DNA of 64,000 nt from Sarcocystis neurona (lineage: Eukaryota > Apicomplexa > Conoidasida > Eucoccidiorida > Sarcocystidae). Positions 1 to 11,900 of the stretch are shown here, in pieces; the first letter of the stretch is position 1, and every line of letters starts with the position of its first letter. The stretch lies in assembly GCA_000727475.1 (NCBI GenBank), contig KL647301.1, positions 1,097,456 through 1,161,455 on the forward strand, written 5' to 3'. The notes beneath the pieces were generated by a model. It was not told where the DNA came from, ran no database searches, and saw only the letters and a list, made by a program, of their open reading frames with translations. A program made the translations under genes and the position numbers.

Positions 1-1303
1 AACGGGAAAGCAGAAGGACTCTACACTCTAACGCCAATGCTGTCATTTCAACCGTTGTCACCAAAGAGACATCTGTAGCGTTACAATACAAGTTCCACAT
101 ATATTCGTATATACACACTCATAAATAGACACAACTACGCCTGTGCATACATACAAATACATCATATATGTGTAGATATATACGTGTACGCGTATATGTG
201 TGCCAAAAAAGTGCACACACGCACATGTACAGAGATATGCCTATACATATATATATGCGTAGATACACGGCCCACATTTTTGTATATATATACACGCACT
301 GACAAATATTAGTCTACATAAATAAGATACATAGACACAACCATCTTTTCTGCATGTATTCACACACATGGGCATATACGTGAGTACGTATGTGTGTATA
401 TATACATACATATGTATGTACATCCACACACAAGAGTCTATTTGGACGTGTGCACCCACGTCAATTTATACACGTACACACACATATACACGGCCACAAG
501 AGACTGCCTACACCTCTATACGTGTCAGCACACACAGGCGTAAAAATATATACACCCATACATACATGTACACACAAATGTGTACGTGCACCTGTCTACA
601 TACACATAGGCGCTTCGCTGATACGTCTGAGTTCATCACTTCGGTGAAAGAAAAGATAAAAAGGAGCTGGACGGAAGGGGGAGGGCAAGGGTTTGACAGT
701 GTCCGCTGACTAGTCTCGATCCTGCGGGGGTCACCGCCAAGCTGGTAGAGCAACGAACCGCACACATCTGCTTACAAAAAAGTGAACAGCGTCTCGCATG
801 CGAGACCGCTACATACACAGAGAGAGACACACACGTATACCCGTACAAACACAGAAGAGAAAACCACAGCATTAATGAGCCGGACAGAGACACGAGACGA
901 CCATGCAGAGAAGATGCGCCTGTCCCTGTGTCTCTGGATAAAAAGATTCACAGGTACTCTGCGAACCGCACTTCTCGACGACCAGTACGCGTACTATTCA
1001 TACAAACACGTGCTCAGACTTGTCTCTTGCAGACAGCTAGCTGCCCGTTAGTCACGCATCCACAGATGTGGAGACACACGTACCAGCAGACATATTTGCA
1101 TTACGTCTACGTACATGTAGGAAAAGAGACAGAAGTACACGTACAGACAAACACACGAAATATACAGAGAGGATACTCATATATATATATATACGTAGGT
1201 ATGTATGTGTAGGAGGAGAGAAACGGGTAAACGCCGACACGTCTGGGGACACGATGTAGCTCTATGCGTATATGAAACGCGTTCGAACAGACGAAGTTCA
1301 TAC
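1..1303. other. Non-coding flank, probably cactin intron
   Basis: This stretch is dominated by CA/TG and TACGTATA simple sequence and I find no convincing exon in it. The neighbouring cactin exon on the minus strand stops at a GTATGA donor (1298-1303), so this is most simply the start of the next intron, with the conserved C-terminal cactin domain beyond the left edge. A minus-strand stretch near 620-775 follows a fair acceptor (TGTAAGCAG), but its translation does not resemble cactin in any frame. Confidence 0.5.
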
Positions 1304-4300
1304 GGACTTGATTTGCTGTATTTTGGCGAGGCGCTTGGCCTCAGACTCTTCAAGAAGAAGATTTTCGAGCTGCTCGGCAGAGTCCAGGCCTCGCTCCAGG
1401 AGCGTCTGCTCGAGTTTCTCCTTCTCGGCTGCTGCCTCCTCTATCGCCTTCTGCTGAGCTGCTTCTCGCGTCATTTCTGCTGCGCGCGCCAGCATCAGCT
1501 GCCACGTCTGCACGCACACTGCACGCGCCTGCAGCAGCAGCGGCAACAGCAGCAGCACACCAGCAGCAGCAACGGCCACATGGCAGCAGCAGCGGCGGCA
1601 TCTCAAGTGGTGGCAACAGCACCGCCAGCAGCGGCAAGGCAGTTGCAGCGGCAACACGGCACTGCTAGCAGACGCACGGGGACAACACCCGCAACGGCGT
1701 CAGCAACAGCAGCAGCAGCACGAAGGCAGTAGCAGCAGCAAAGCGAATGCAGCTGAAGCAGCATCGCCTAAATATTAAGGAAGCAGCACACACACGCACA
1801 CGGGCAGTCGACAAGGAGCAGAGGCTGGACGTGGCCGTGCTGATCAACGCAAGCAGCGTCATCGGCCCCAACGAAAAGAATGCGAGTGAAGAAGCCGCGG
1901 CAACGGCAGGGATACGGTGAAGAAAACTAAGAGAAGGGCATAAGAAGAAAAACTGGAACAGACCGAGAGGTCAGTATTCACGGCACGAACCGCTGACGGA
2001 AGACGAGGAGACGGACAGAGAATAACCCCGAGAGACGGGGAACGGCGGAGCTTCCGACGGCAGCAGCACTGACGAGACGGTAACAGCAACACCCGAGGAA
2101 GTAGCGGCCGCAGCCGCAGGAGGAACTGATGATCCAACAGCAGCAGCAGCATCTAGAACCGCAGCAACACCACCAAGAGAACTCGAGGAAGCACCACTAC
2201 CTCAGAAACCAGCTAACGCAGCTACAGGAGCTGAACAAGATACAGTAGCAGTGGCATAAAGAGAAGTTCAAGTAGGTTTGCAGCAGCAGCTGCAGTAGCC
2301 CCAGACCCAGCAACGTCGGGCGCTCCACTGCATATACACAGACGCACAAACGCGTGCAGACGCAACGCATGCATATGCACACAGGCATACGATACAGACA
2401 CACACGACACAGACGCACGTATATCCCACACGTATATCCAACACGTATATCCCACACGGGCATACACAAGTTTATATACGGACAGACAGACAAAAAGATC
2501 CACGAAAGTAAACAGAGAGACGTGCAGTAGACGAAAGTTTCTTGCGACTCACACGAGGAACGGGCTTTTCTCCTAGAAAAGCAGCACTCGCGTACGTTTG
2601 CCGCTGCTTCTCGAACCGCGGCCCGGGCCCCACAGCTGCTGCCACTGCGTTCCCTTGTCAGCAGTCATGCCCGTGTGCTTACGCTGTCATACTGCTACTG
2701 CTGCTGGAGGCTGCCCGCCTCTTCTCTGGGGCTGTTGTCGCTGCTGCCTCTTCAACACAGGGGTACTGCTCCTGCAACTCTTTCCCCCGACTCCCGCCAG
2801 CAGTGTGCAGCTCGACACAGCGTCAACGCGGGTTACTCACTTTCTCGGGACGCTGCTGTTGCTGCTGCTGCGTATTACCAGCCTCGTTCCCTTGTTCCTC
2901 CTCCTGCTGCAAGTATCTCTTCTACACGCGCCGGTACCCGACTCCCTTGCTGCTTCTGTTGCTGCAACAGTACCACCTCTCTGGTCGCTGCTGTCTGCGG
3001 TCTGCTGCGGCTGTCCGCGGTCTGCTGCTGCTGTCTGCTGCTGCCTTCTACTGCTACTGCTGCTGTTTGCTGCCGCTGCTATGTGCCAGTGTTGCTGCAG
3101 TAGCAGTAGTAATCGGCAAGGTGGTCACACTAGCCCCTGCCTCTGGGTGGTGTTGCTGCTGCTGTCTTGTCGAATGACCGTTTTAAAAGTTGATATTTAC
3201 CTTGTAGAAAGGGATCTTTTGTGCGATAGCCTCCCAGTAGCTGACATCGATATCTTCTTCCTGCTCGAGTTTTTGCTGAATCTGTTTCTGCAGCTCGTCA
3301 ATTTCGTCCATGCTTTTGCTGCTGAGAAGCAACTCCACGTCGGACGCGACAGAAAGGACTATTCCCGACTCGGTGTCTCGCAGGGGTGTGGCCACCGCAG
3401 CAGCCAGGCGTGCAGCAGCAGCCGCAGCAGCCTGTGGGGTGCTGTTTGTCGTCAGGCTGTCCATCACCTGCTGTTTCTTCCTCGCTCGCTCAAGCGCGTC
3501 GGTACAAAGCAGCAGAAAACTCTTCCAGAAGAGCTGAAAATCTTTGTCCACCACAGTCGCCTCCACGTCCACATGCAGCTTCACATCGCTGACCAGCTGC
3601 TCCAGCGTTCGAACGTTCATTGCTAAGCAGTCACAGCGGAAAAGAAACCAGCAGACACCCCACCCCATCACATGTTGGCCAGCAGATGACACAAAATCGG
3701 CGGCGACCGCGACAGCAAATGAACGCCAAAGAGCAGCAACACGGGAGCCACCAGATAATCACACAGCAGCAGCCAGCAACACGAGCAGCACCAAACAGAC
3801 AGCCACCAACAGGAGCGCTTCACCATGTACGAGCAGCAATATAGGCGTGGCGGCAGCAGCAGCAGCACCGCCGCAAGCCCAGGGTCAATCACTACCACAG
3901 GCGCGCGGTAGTTCCTGCAGCACGTGTGTACGACATGAGCAGCAGACACCACCGCGGCACCACCGCAGCAGCAGCAGAGACGAGCAGCAACAGTATCAGC
4001 AGCAGCTACGGTCGCAACAGCACCATCTGCTGCAGACGCACGCACCAGCAGTAACAGCGGACACAGCTACGTGAGCAGCAGCAGCAACGCCGTCGCAGCA
4101 GTATAGATGGTTCCAGCAGCAGGAACAGCAGGAGAGGGCCCTGCCGGCGGCTGGGACAGCAGCTGCCGCAAGTGGTGGAAGCAGAACCGGAAAAGCGAGA
4201 AGACGACGGCCAGCGCAAACAGCAGAAGTCGTCTGCTGTTGCTGCAGCGCGGACAACATAGCAGCAGGCGCGGTAGCAGCAGGTGTGGCTAAAGTATGCG

Positions 4301-7300
4301 ACTGCAGTACCAGGGAGACATGCAGCAGCTGGACACGCAGCAAGCGCAGCGTCCCCGGAAGCAGCAGCTACGTATGACACGGCGCCAACCGCAGTAGCAA
4401 CGGTCCTTCGCACCCGGCAGCACAAGCGGTAGCACGAGCGTTAACACTTGCATGCATGTAGAACTTCCTGTGTGTACTGGAGTAGACACATGTTTTCACC
4501 TGTTCCACTTCATGTACGCATATAGAGATGAGAAGCAACAGCAGCAACACACTTGAATGCGCGGGAAGCAGCAGCAGCACCAGCTCAACACGCGAAAGAA
4601 GCCACTTCACGTTCTCTTTCCTTGTCGCTGCTCCTGCGGGAGCAGCAGCACAGCGACTGCTTTTCCGACGTACGTTCGTCATGGTAGTGTTCAAAAATTT
4701 CGTGGGGAGGGCAAGGCAGAGTCTCGTATTTTTCGAATTTTTCGCCTTTGATGATGCGAAGGCCTTTCACGATGAGATCGATCGGCTCTGCTCGATTCTG
4801 TTCAAGACGAATTTCTGTCTTTTTCAGATGCATCAAGCGATGAAAAACTTCTTCCTTTGCAGCGTAGTCGGCGTAATGCTCCTGCTCTCGCTCTCGCTGC
4901 ACCTCCTCGCGCTGTTGCTGGAGAAGTTCCTCCTCCTTCTCCCTCTCCTCGCGGCGTCGCTTGACACTTTCAATTTCTTGCTGCGCCACGGTCACTCACC
5001 CCGTCATGAAAAAAGAAAATGAAGGAGCAGCCAAACGAAGACGCGAGCAGAAACATGGCGAAAAAGGTGGAATACACGAGCCCGAGCAGTTGATCGCGCA
5101 TACACGGAGACAAGAATGACGAAGAGTGAGACGCAACAAAACACGAGAGAAGAAAAAGAGGGAAGAAGAAAACAGTGGAGACTTTGTGAGTGAAGGCATA
5201 CGTACGAAAAAGAGCTCACGTGTATCTCTGCGTTTCGCCATATATGGACGAACAGCAGAAAACACTCGAGATGCATCACCAAGAGAATTTCTTTCACTGC
5301 CTCCCAGCTGCAAGAACACTGGTAGCAGCAGTCCATCCCACGCGCAAACCCGCAGTCTCCAGCAGCAGCAGCAGTCCCACTTCACCACGAACAAGAAGCT
5401 ATCCTACATGCAAAGAAGCAGCACCGGGACGTCACCCTGCGGAAGCAGCCGGGTCACCGGCTCGAGCCTGTCTCCCGAGCAAGCCGCAGCGGCGCAGCGG
5501 GGCAGCAGCAAAGTAGGTGCGTCAGGCAGGGACGCGCGACAGGGACAGCAGCAGTGCGAGAGGGACCCACGCAGAAGCAGCTCCTGACGCAGCAGATCTG
5601 AGAAACGTATGTGTACACATTTACGCCAGTAGGATATGCACAACAGAGGGGAGCCGTCCCCAACCGTGAGTAGGAAGAATGAGACGCCTGTGAAGCACGT
5701 CGTTTCGAGCTACAAAGGCAGACGCGGAATATATAGAGTGTGAAAAGTGGTCACACGTGTAGGTGTGTGTATCAGCAGGTGTACTTTCTGTGCCGATCCG
5801 TTGAGAGAGAGCGAGAGAAGGAGAGAGACATATACGGAGTGATACTGTACCACACACACAGCCAGGGTCAACAAATATATACGGTGATGGCGGCTATGCA
5901 TGCGGTACAACACAAGGAGAACTGACGGTCTATTGACAACAACCACATTACCTGCGCATGCATATATATATATATATATACACGTATGTGTCGGCCGGAG
6001 AGACTGCCACGAAACGTGGAAAAACGCAGACCCCTTAGTAAACGTGTGTATACAAACATGAGAAACTTTGTGTTCAGACGATCAAAAGGAGAAACGCTGC
6101 TGCCGCTGCCTTCACACTCTCTCCTGTGAACCTGACACACATACGTATGCATAAAGACATGCATATAGACACGAGCGCATGCACACGCATACACACATGA
6201 ATACACAGGTCTGGACACACATACGCACATAGACATGTATGTACGTATATAGAGAAACAGAGAGAAAAACCGACACATGCACGTGTGCTCGCACACACGC
6301 AGTGCGTGACGCGTAGTTAAAAATAAAAATGAAGCACCACCTCTGTTACAAACACGGGAGCACGGCTATCAATACGTACGGATGCCTGCCGTCATATAGG
6401 ACAAGGGGGCCGGGGACGCTGAAACGTCTTATCCGTCGGGGGGCGACGAGAGCACACTGACACAGAAATTAGAGGAAGACGAGAAGAATAGGCTGCTGGT
6501 TAGGCTGCACGGTGGCTCAGGCCTTCTCGATAACCCTCAGGAATCAGGCTCTAACATATGTGCGTTGCTAGTATCTCTTCATCATCGCCACCCATCACGC
6601 AGCTACTGCTGCAGAACGTGCTGCTGCTGCTGCTGCTATGGCCACAACGTACACGCTGCCGCACCAGCAGCACATTTGCTGCACGAGAAGAAGCAGCTGC
6701 AGCAGTAGCAGCAGCGAATGCGCTACAGCATCGGCAGTGGCAGGAGCGCCAGTGCCAGCAGCAGGAGCCGCGTCGACGCAACTAAAAACGTTGTGCGAAT
6801 GGTCACAGCAACGGCGGGACGGCAGCGCACAACGAAAGCGCGCCAGCAGCAGCAGTAGCAACATACCTACTGCAGCAACAGCAGCCCTGAAGGAAAACAA
6901 GACGCCAGCACAGCTGGCAATTCTTTCGAGTCTCTCGACGGAGACCCGCCAGCACACGACCTTGAGACGCGCGTGCACGCAGATGAGCGAGTATTGTACG
7001 CAATAGTCTTTACGCACGCTGACGTGTGTATGTATACCGCCATACACACAAGCAGCACGCTCTGTATATGGATGTATGATGAGTCACAGTTATGTATATA
7101 CGCATATATATACACACAAGTGGACGTACACATATATGTACAGATGTGCTTCTACACATATATATATATATATATATGGGTGAATTTGCACATCTAGGTT
7201 TACACACATACAACAACATATACACTGATGCGTATCGTCTTCTCCTGCTTACAACTTTGCTTTTGGAACTCTGCAGAAGCGCAGCAACAGTGGTCTTCCC

Positions 7301-8962
7301 TTTCTGTCCCGCAGCCTGAAGAAGTTGATTTTTCTTTTTCCACACAAACGGCTCCGCAAGCATGCGATCGCCAAACGGGTTATTGGTGTTGCTGTAGCCG
7401 AAGTGCTCATTCAACAGCTTGCTGCGCTCCTCCTGCACGTTTTCCAGGGCACGCACAAGCAGCAGGGCACACCTCATCACTGCTGCTGCGCCACAGGAGC
7501 AGCAGCAACAGCACCACGGCCAGCAGCAAGTGGAGACGCAGCAACATCACTGCTGCTGCTTCTGCTTGTTCAACAGTTGCATGCGCGCGCGGTGCACAAG
7601 AAGAAGCAACTGGACGAAACTGCAGCACTGCGGAGACGTGTGGGAGGAAACACTATTGCAGCAGCAAGCAGGAAACCTACATGCCTTTCTTCATGCAGTA
7701 TATATATACCTATATACATCGGTGCGCCAGGGGTCGGACGCCCCTGCCGCTGCTATGGCGCGGCACGACGAAAACAACTCAACTACTGCTGCAACCGGAA
7801 CAGCAGCTCCATCAGCGGCACGCGACCCCTCTTCGAACGCTGTCGCAGCCGGGAACAACAAAAGTAACAGTGAACACACCAGCAACAACAGCAGCTCCAG
7901 CGAGTGAGTCTCCGAAAGAAACAACAGCAGCAGCGGCAGCACGGGCACAGGTACAGAGTACGCACAGGCAGCACCGGCGTGCCACACACGCAGCAGCTGC
8001 TGCGCCACCTGAACAGCAGCATCAGCGCGGGATGAATGCAAGCAGACACTTCACACAGAGGAAGGCAAATAACATCTGCTATGTCAGATTCACACACAGA
8101 TGAAACGATCCGTTCAAACTTACCGCGCATCTCTCTATACGTATTCTTCCTTGTAATACGTGTAGATATAGCGCGTGTATGTTCACTGTCCCGTACACAC
8201 AAATACAGAGCGGAAAAGAGACTGTCAGCTGCAGCACGTGAACACACATGCAGGCGTACACGAGTATCAGCAAGGTTACACACGCACGTATAGTAGGCAG
8301 AAACCTACGATGCGCACATACGTATGTGTACATAAATGCACACTCATGTCTACTTGTGTGTGTATGGGGCAACGCAGCAGGTCCAGAAGAATGCATCACA
8401 ACACAGACAAAAACGCACACCTCTGTCTCTCTGGCCGTCCATCTGCATATAATGCGCGCACCTGGCGGAAATGGTGGCACTGGCCAACACGTAAGTATAG
8501 ACGCCACCCAAACGACGTGCTGCTGACACGTACAAACGTAGCAGCCGCACACGCCGCCACAGACGTAGACACGCAGAGAGAGGCACACAGCACCCAGAGA
8601 GTGAGACAGAAAGCGAGTGCAGCAGAAGGAGATTTCCACAGATACGTAGGTGTGGACACACAAACACACGCGTGTACACATGTATATAGCTGTCCATATG
8701 CAGCTACGCCATTAGACGTAGATGTCTCAAGCATGTGCAAATGTGTGCGAAAACGTGCAGGACTTACTCGTAGCTGTTTGACGGTTAGCACCGGCCGCGG
8801 CCGCGGCACTTTGAAGCCACCATGTTGTGCCCTGCAGCCAACGAGGAAGTTTCCAGAAGTCAACGAAAACCGCAGACGAGTCGACTTGCGCAATGTTACT
8901 GTCGACCACAACAGGTACATTCGTCCACACACGCGCGGGCGCTTGACGTACACAGAAGACAT
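1304..8962 (-). CDS. Cactin (spliceosome-associated), partial, five exons
   Basis: Cactin is a nuclear, spliceosome-associated coiled-coil protein needed for accurate intron removal. Five minus-strand exons join in phase: 8768-8962 (ATG at 8962, donor GTAAGT), 7253-7432, 4674-4980, 3201-3622 and 1304-1507, giving about 436 residues. The second exon carries the family signature GYSN..NPFGD followed by FVWKKK. The third is a charged coiled coil ending in the RAEPIDLI block (RAKPIDLL in animals). The fourth matches the middle domain, with LxxDVKLHV, SDVELLL and DVSYWEAI. The fifth is an Ala/Glu-rich coiled coil. The conserved C-terminal domain (YNxTHYD-type motifs) is absent because the gene runs off the left edge. 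The first exon is the least certain; its junction QLR/EERSKLL fits the family. Introns are long and full of CAG/CTG repeats. Family assignment is firm and the exon edges are my inference. Confidence 0.87.
1508..3200 (-). repeat. Trinucleotide-rich intron of cactin
   Basis: This intron separates the last two visible cactin exons. Positions 1510-2170 read CAG/GCA on the plus strand, while 2640-3170 read GCT/CTG on the plus strand, so the repeat polarity flips within one intron. In between, 2330-2470 is CA-rich with ACGTATATCC units. The long plus-strand open frames here (for example 2598-3626) are products of the repeat and not genes. Confidence 0.6.
3623..4673 (-). repeat. CAG/GCA-repeat intron of cactin
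   Basis: This intron lies between the cactin exons ending at 4674 and starting at 3622. It is bounded by a GTACGT donor (4668-4673) and a TAG acceptor (3623-3625). It is mostly interrupted (CAG)n on the plus strand, hence CTG in the sense direction. The flanking phases (1 out, 1 in) agree, which supports reading it as an intron despite open frames in it. Confidence 0.65.
4981..7252 (-). repeat. Long cactin intron with simple sequence
   Basis: The donor is GTAAGC (7247-7252) and the acceptor is GCGCAG (4981-4986). It contains CAG tracts at 5330-5590 and 6600-6900, (TA)n with CA-rich sequence at 5700-6300, and (TA)n near 7090-7180. I see no additional exon with both good splice sites and cactin-like residues. 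Confidence 0.6.
7433..8767 (-). repeat. First visible cactin intron, CAG-rich
   Basis: It runs from the GTAAGT donor (8762-8767) to a GTGCAG acceptor (7433-7438). Positions 7440-8040 are interrupted CAG/GCA repeat and 8160-8700 are CA/TACGTA-rich. Open frames on both strands across 7228-8103 are repeat-driven. Confidence 0.5.
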
Positions 8963-11900
8963 GCGCTGTGTGCAGGGGAAGCTAGAGGATCTTGCGTACG
9001 TAACGGGCTGAAGAAGTAGAAAACTACGTGCCGGAAACGTAGTACGACGTGCATTTCACGCAGAGCGAAATGGCCCCGCATGCGCTGAAGCCGGTAAAGC
9101 TACAAGGAATTCACGCGCAACGTACGCACGTTTTCTTGTACATCCACACACATGCACATACTTGTTTGTACGCATACGTTATACGTATGTATACAAACAT
9201 ACGTGGAACTACGTAGATCTGCACTAGAGAAGAATACGCACGTCGGCACAGACATACGCACACGGTTACATACGTGCAAGTGGGCACGCAAAAGTATATT
9301 TACACGCTCGTCTGCTGTAGCACACGGTGTGTACGCGTAGATATATACATACATGTACATATATATATAATGTATATATATGTATACGCAGATACGTCGG
9401 CACTGTCACATAGATAAGCGCCTGGGGAGAGAGACATAGAAACGCGGACATGTCGCACTTCCAGTACCGGGAATGCCAGGAAAAGAGCGATCAAGACGTA
9501 ACGTCCCTCCACGCTTGCTGTCACGTGAAGCACATGTGCGTGCGGCCCGCACCTGCGGCACTCACACAGAATATGTTTAAATATTCGGATATCCACGATT
9601 TACGTCCACACACGTACATACGTATAGACGTAGACGTCCAAGTATGATTATATACAGAGATGTACAGATATCTGTGTGTCAAGGAGCGCATATGTGGCTA
9701 GACACCTACAGGCGCACACACAGAGACGGTGGTGGCACCTGTCTGCACACGCCTCGGAATACAGTAGAAACGGAGCTACTTTGAACGTCTAACATCGTGC
9801 ATGAATGCTGTACGTGCACACGAAGCAGCAGACGCTGAAGAACTTCCTGAACGCTGCCACTCACATAGTATTAACACAGTAGAACAGAAGACAGATACCG
9901 CAGCAGCCGGCACGTCGGTTTTTCTCCCTGTCGCCCACACTGCCCTGAGAAAACGCGCTCCCAGCCGCTACGTATAACACATACGTGCGCACAGGTCCAC
10001 AACATCCCTACACACGTGTACAAGTATCCTTCTATGGACCGGTGCACACCGCAGGTAGCGTTAGCGGGGAAGCTAACGCCCAGATCTCTCTGCGCCGTCT
10101 CCATGCCTCCTGTCGTCGGTGTGTATCTCTACCACGACAGTCACTACTGTTTCTATTACGACGACGCTGATGGCGTACACACTCTGATACGCACACGTGG
10201 CCTCCTCCTTCCTGCGGCCTCCTACCGCACGTGCGTTGCAGTCGTGTTTCGCATGAACAGATACGCCACGGAAGACGGCGCGGCATACCTACGTGATACA
10301 CACAGACACCACGAGCGACCCCGATCGCAAAAGCGTTGCTGTGCCTTCACTTCGGTGGGGTATAGTGTACGCGTGTATCTTCATATTTGTCGCGCTTATG
10401 GAAAACGTGACCACTATAAATTCGAAGATGTTACGGGGACGCGGTGAGACTCTGGTGATAAACACTCTGACGCTGACCACGAACAGCGTTCCTGCTCTTT
10501 CTCCCCGCGTTATTTTCCGCAGTTTTTTTCTTCCGCCCCTTACGCGTTTGACGAGCTTTTGGTAGTGGAGTTTTGGTCTTTTTCGGCTTCAACGGCGGTG
10601 CCGCTTTTGAAGGAGACAGCGCTGCTGCCACCTTCATCTTCTCGTCTCCGTTTGCGCTCCATCTCGCTTTCTTCTCCCCATGGTGCACTCGTCTTTTATC
10701 TTCCCTTTCCGGGAAATCGCCCTCAATTCCTCATCATCCGAAAGCAAGCGCCACTCTCTCACACCCGCCGTGGTCGACGGGAACTAAAGTAGTAACTACT
10801 GAAGAAGACGACGAAGAAACAGGAGTAGACAGGACAATTGAGAGCAAAAACGAGGAAGTCAAACTGCAAGGGAGGCGGCCCGGCGACGGCCACGCAGATG
10901 GTCTGCGGCGAAGAATGTGCCCAGAACGCAGACGGCGAGATCAATTCAGAACGAAACGCAGACAAGAGGGATTTGAAGCAGAACACTGGGGAGAAACGCA
11001 GAGATTGGTATGCACGAATCGCATGTATAGATACGGTAAAGGTGACAAAAACAGCGACGCGCAAAAGAAAAGTGGAGAAGAGCATAAAGCAACTGGAAGA
11101 GGATCTAACAGTAGAACTTTGCCTTACGGTCCTCCGCCTGGGGACACAGAGTTTTTTGGACTGATGGCCGCCGCTCTCGCCCAGCACAGGCGAAGAGCAG
11201 AGATGTGTATCTACTGATGCATACCTACTCACGATGAGAATATTAGGCCAGGGTGGAGGAAGGAGCCCAAGGAGGTGGCATTTAATAGGGTGATACTGAC
11301 AAAGGTGGGGACAGGATACACGTCGACTACAGAGGAGTAAACGGCGGACGGAAGATGTAGAAGAAAACCGCACGTGGGAGTAGAGCACAAGGGTTGTATG
11401 TTCGGCTTTTCCGTTGTGCGGGCGACCTATCAAAAAATGATTACGGATGGACGAGAACTCCACTCAGAACGGAATAATTTTCACATGCAATGTGTACGGT
11501 GGCGCGTTCAAGCTGTGAACGCTGCTCTGGTAATTGCTCAATGGAATTCTACATTGCTGAAGTAGAAGCAGACAGAAAACTGCAGAAAGATGAAAGTCAA
11601 CAAGCACACAAACTGACCTAGCTAGCTAAGCTAGGTCGAGAACGCAGTTCTCCTGGGGCGTCCGTACACCTCGAATCTCAACTGCGAAAGTGATTACATG
11701 TCAGCAGTCTCGCTGTTGAAGTACGACCCCGTTCTTTAAGCAGGAGTGATTACTGCGGTGGGAGAGGCGCTCTCTTCAGTTCAGGAAAGGCTGGTTAAAT
11801 TTGCAGTTTTCGGTAATAGAGAACCAAATCGGGGCGACGGAAAAAAACACAGGGGGAAGCCAACGAAAGAGAAACACGTTACACATAATCGTGGTTTAAC

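Noticed and set aside
2598..3626. 342-codon plus-strand open frame
   Set aside because: Its first part is CTG-repeat translation and its last part is antisense to a clear cactin exon.
7228..8103. 291-codon plus-strand open frame
   Set aside because: Repeat-driven, and antisense to the cactin exon carrying the NPFGD motif.
10573..11217. 214-codon plus-strand open frame with charged composition
   Set aside because: Three overlapping frames on both strands are open here, none has a family motif, and splice signals are poor.
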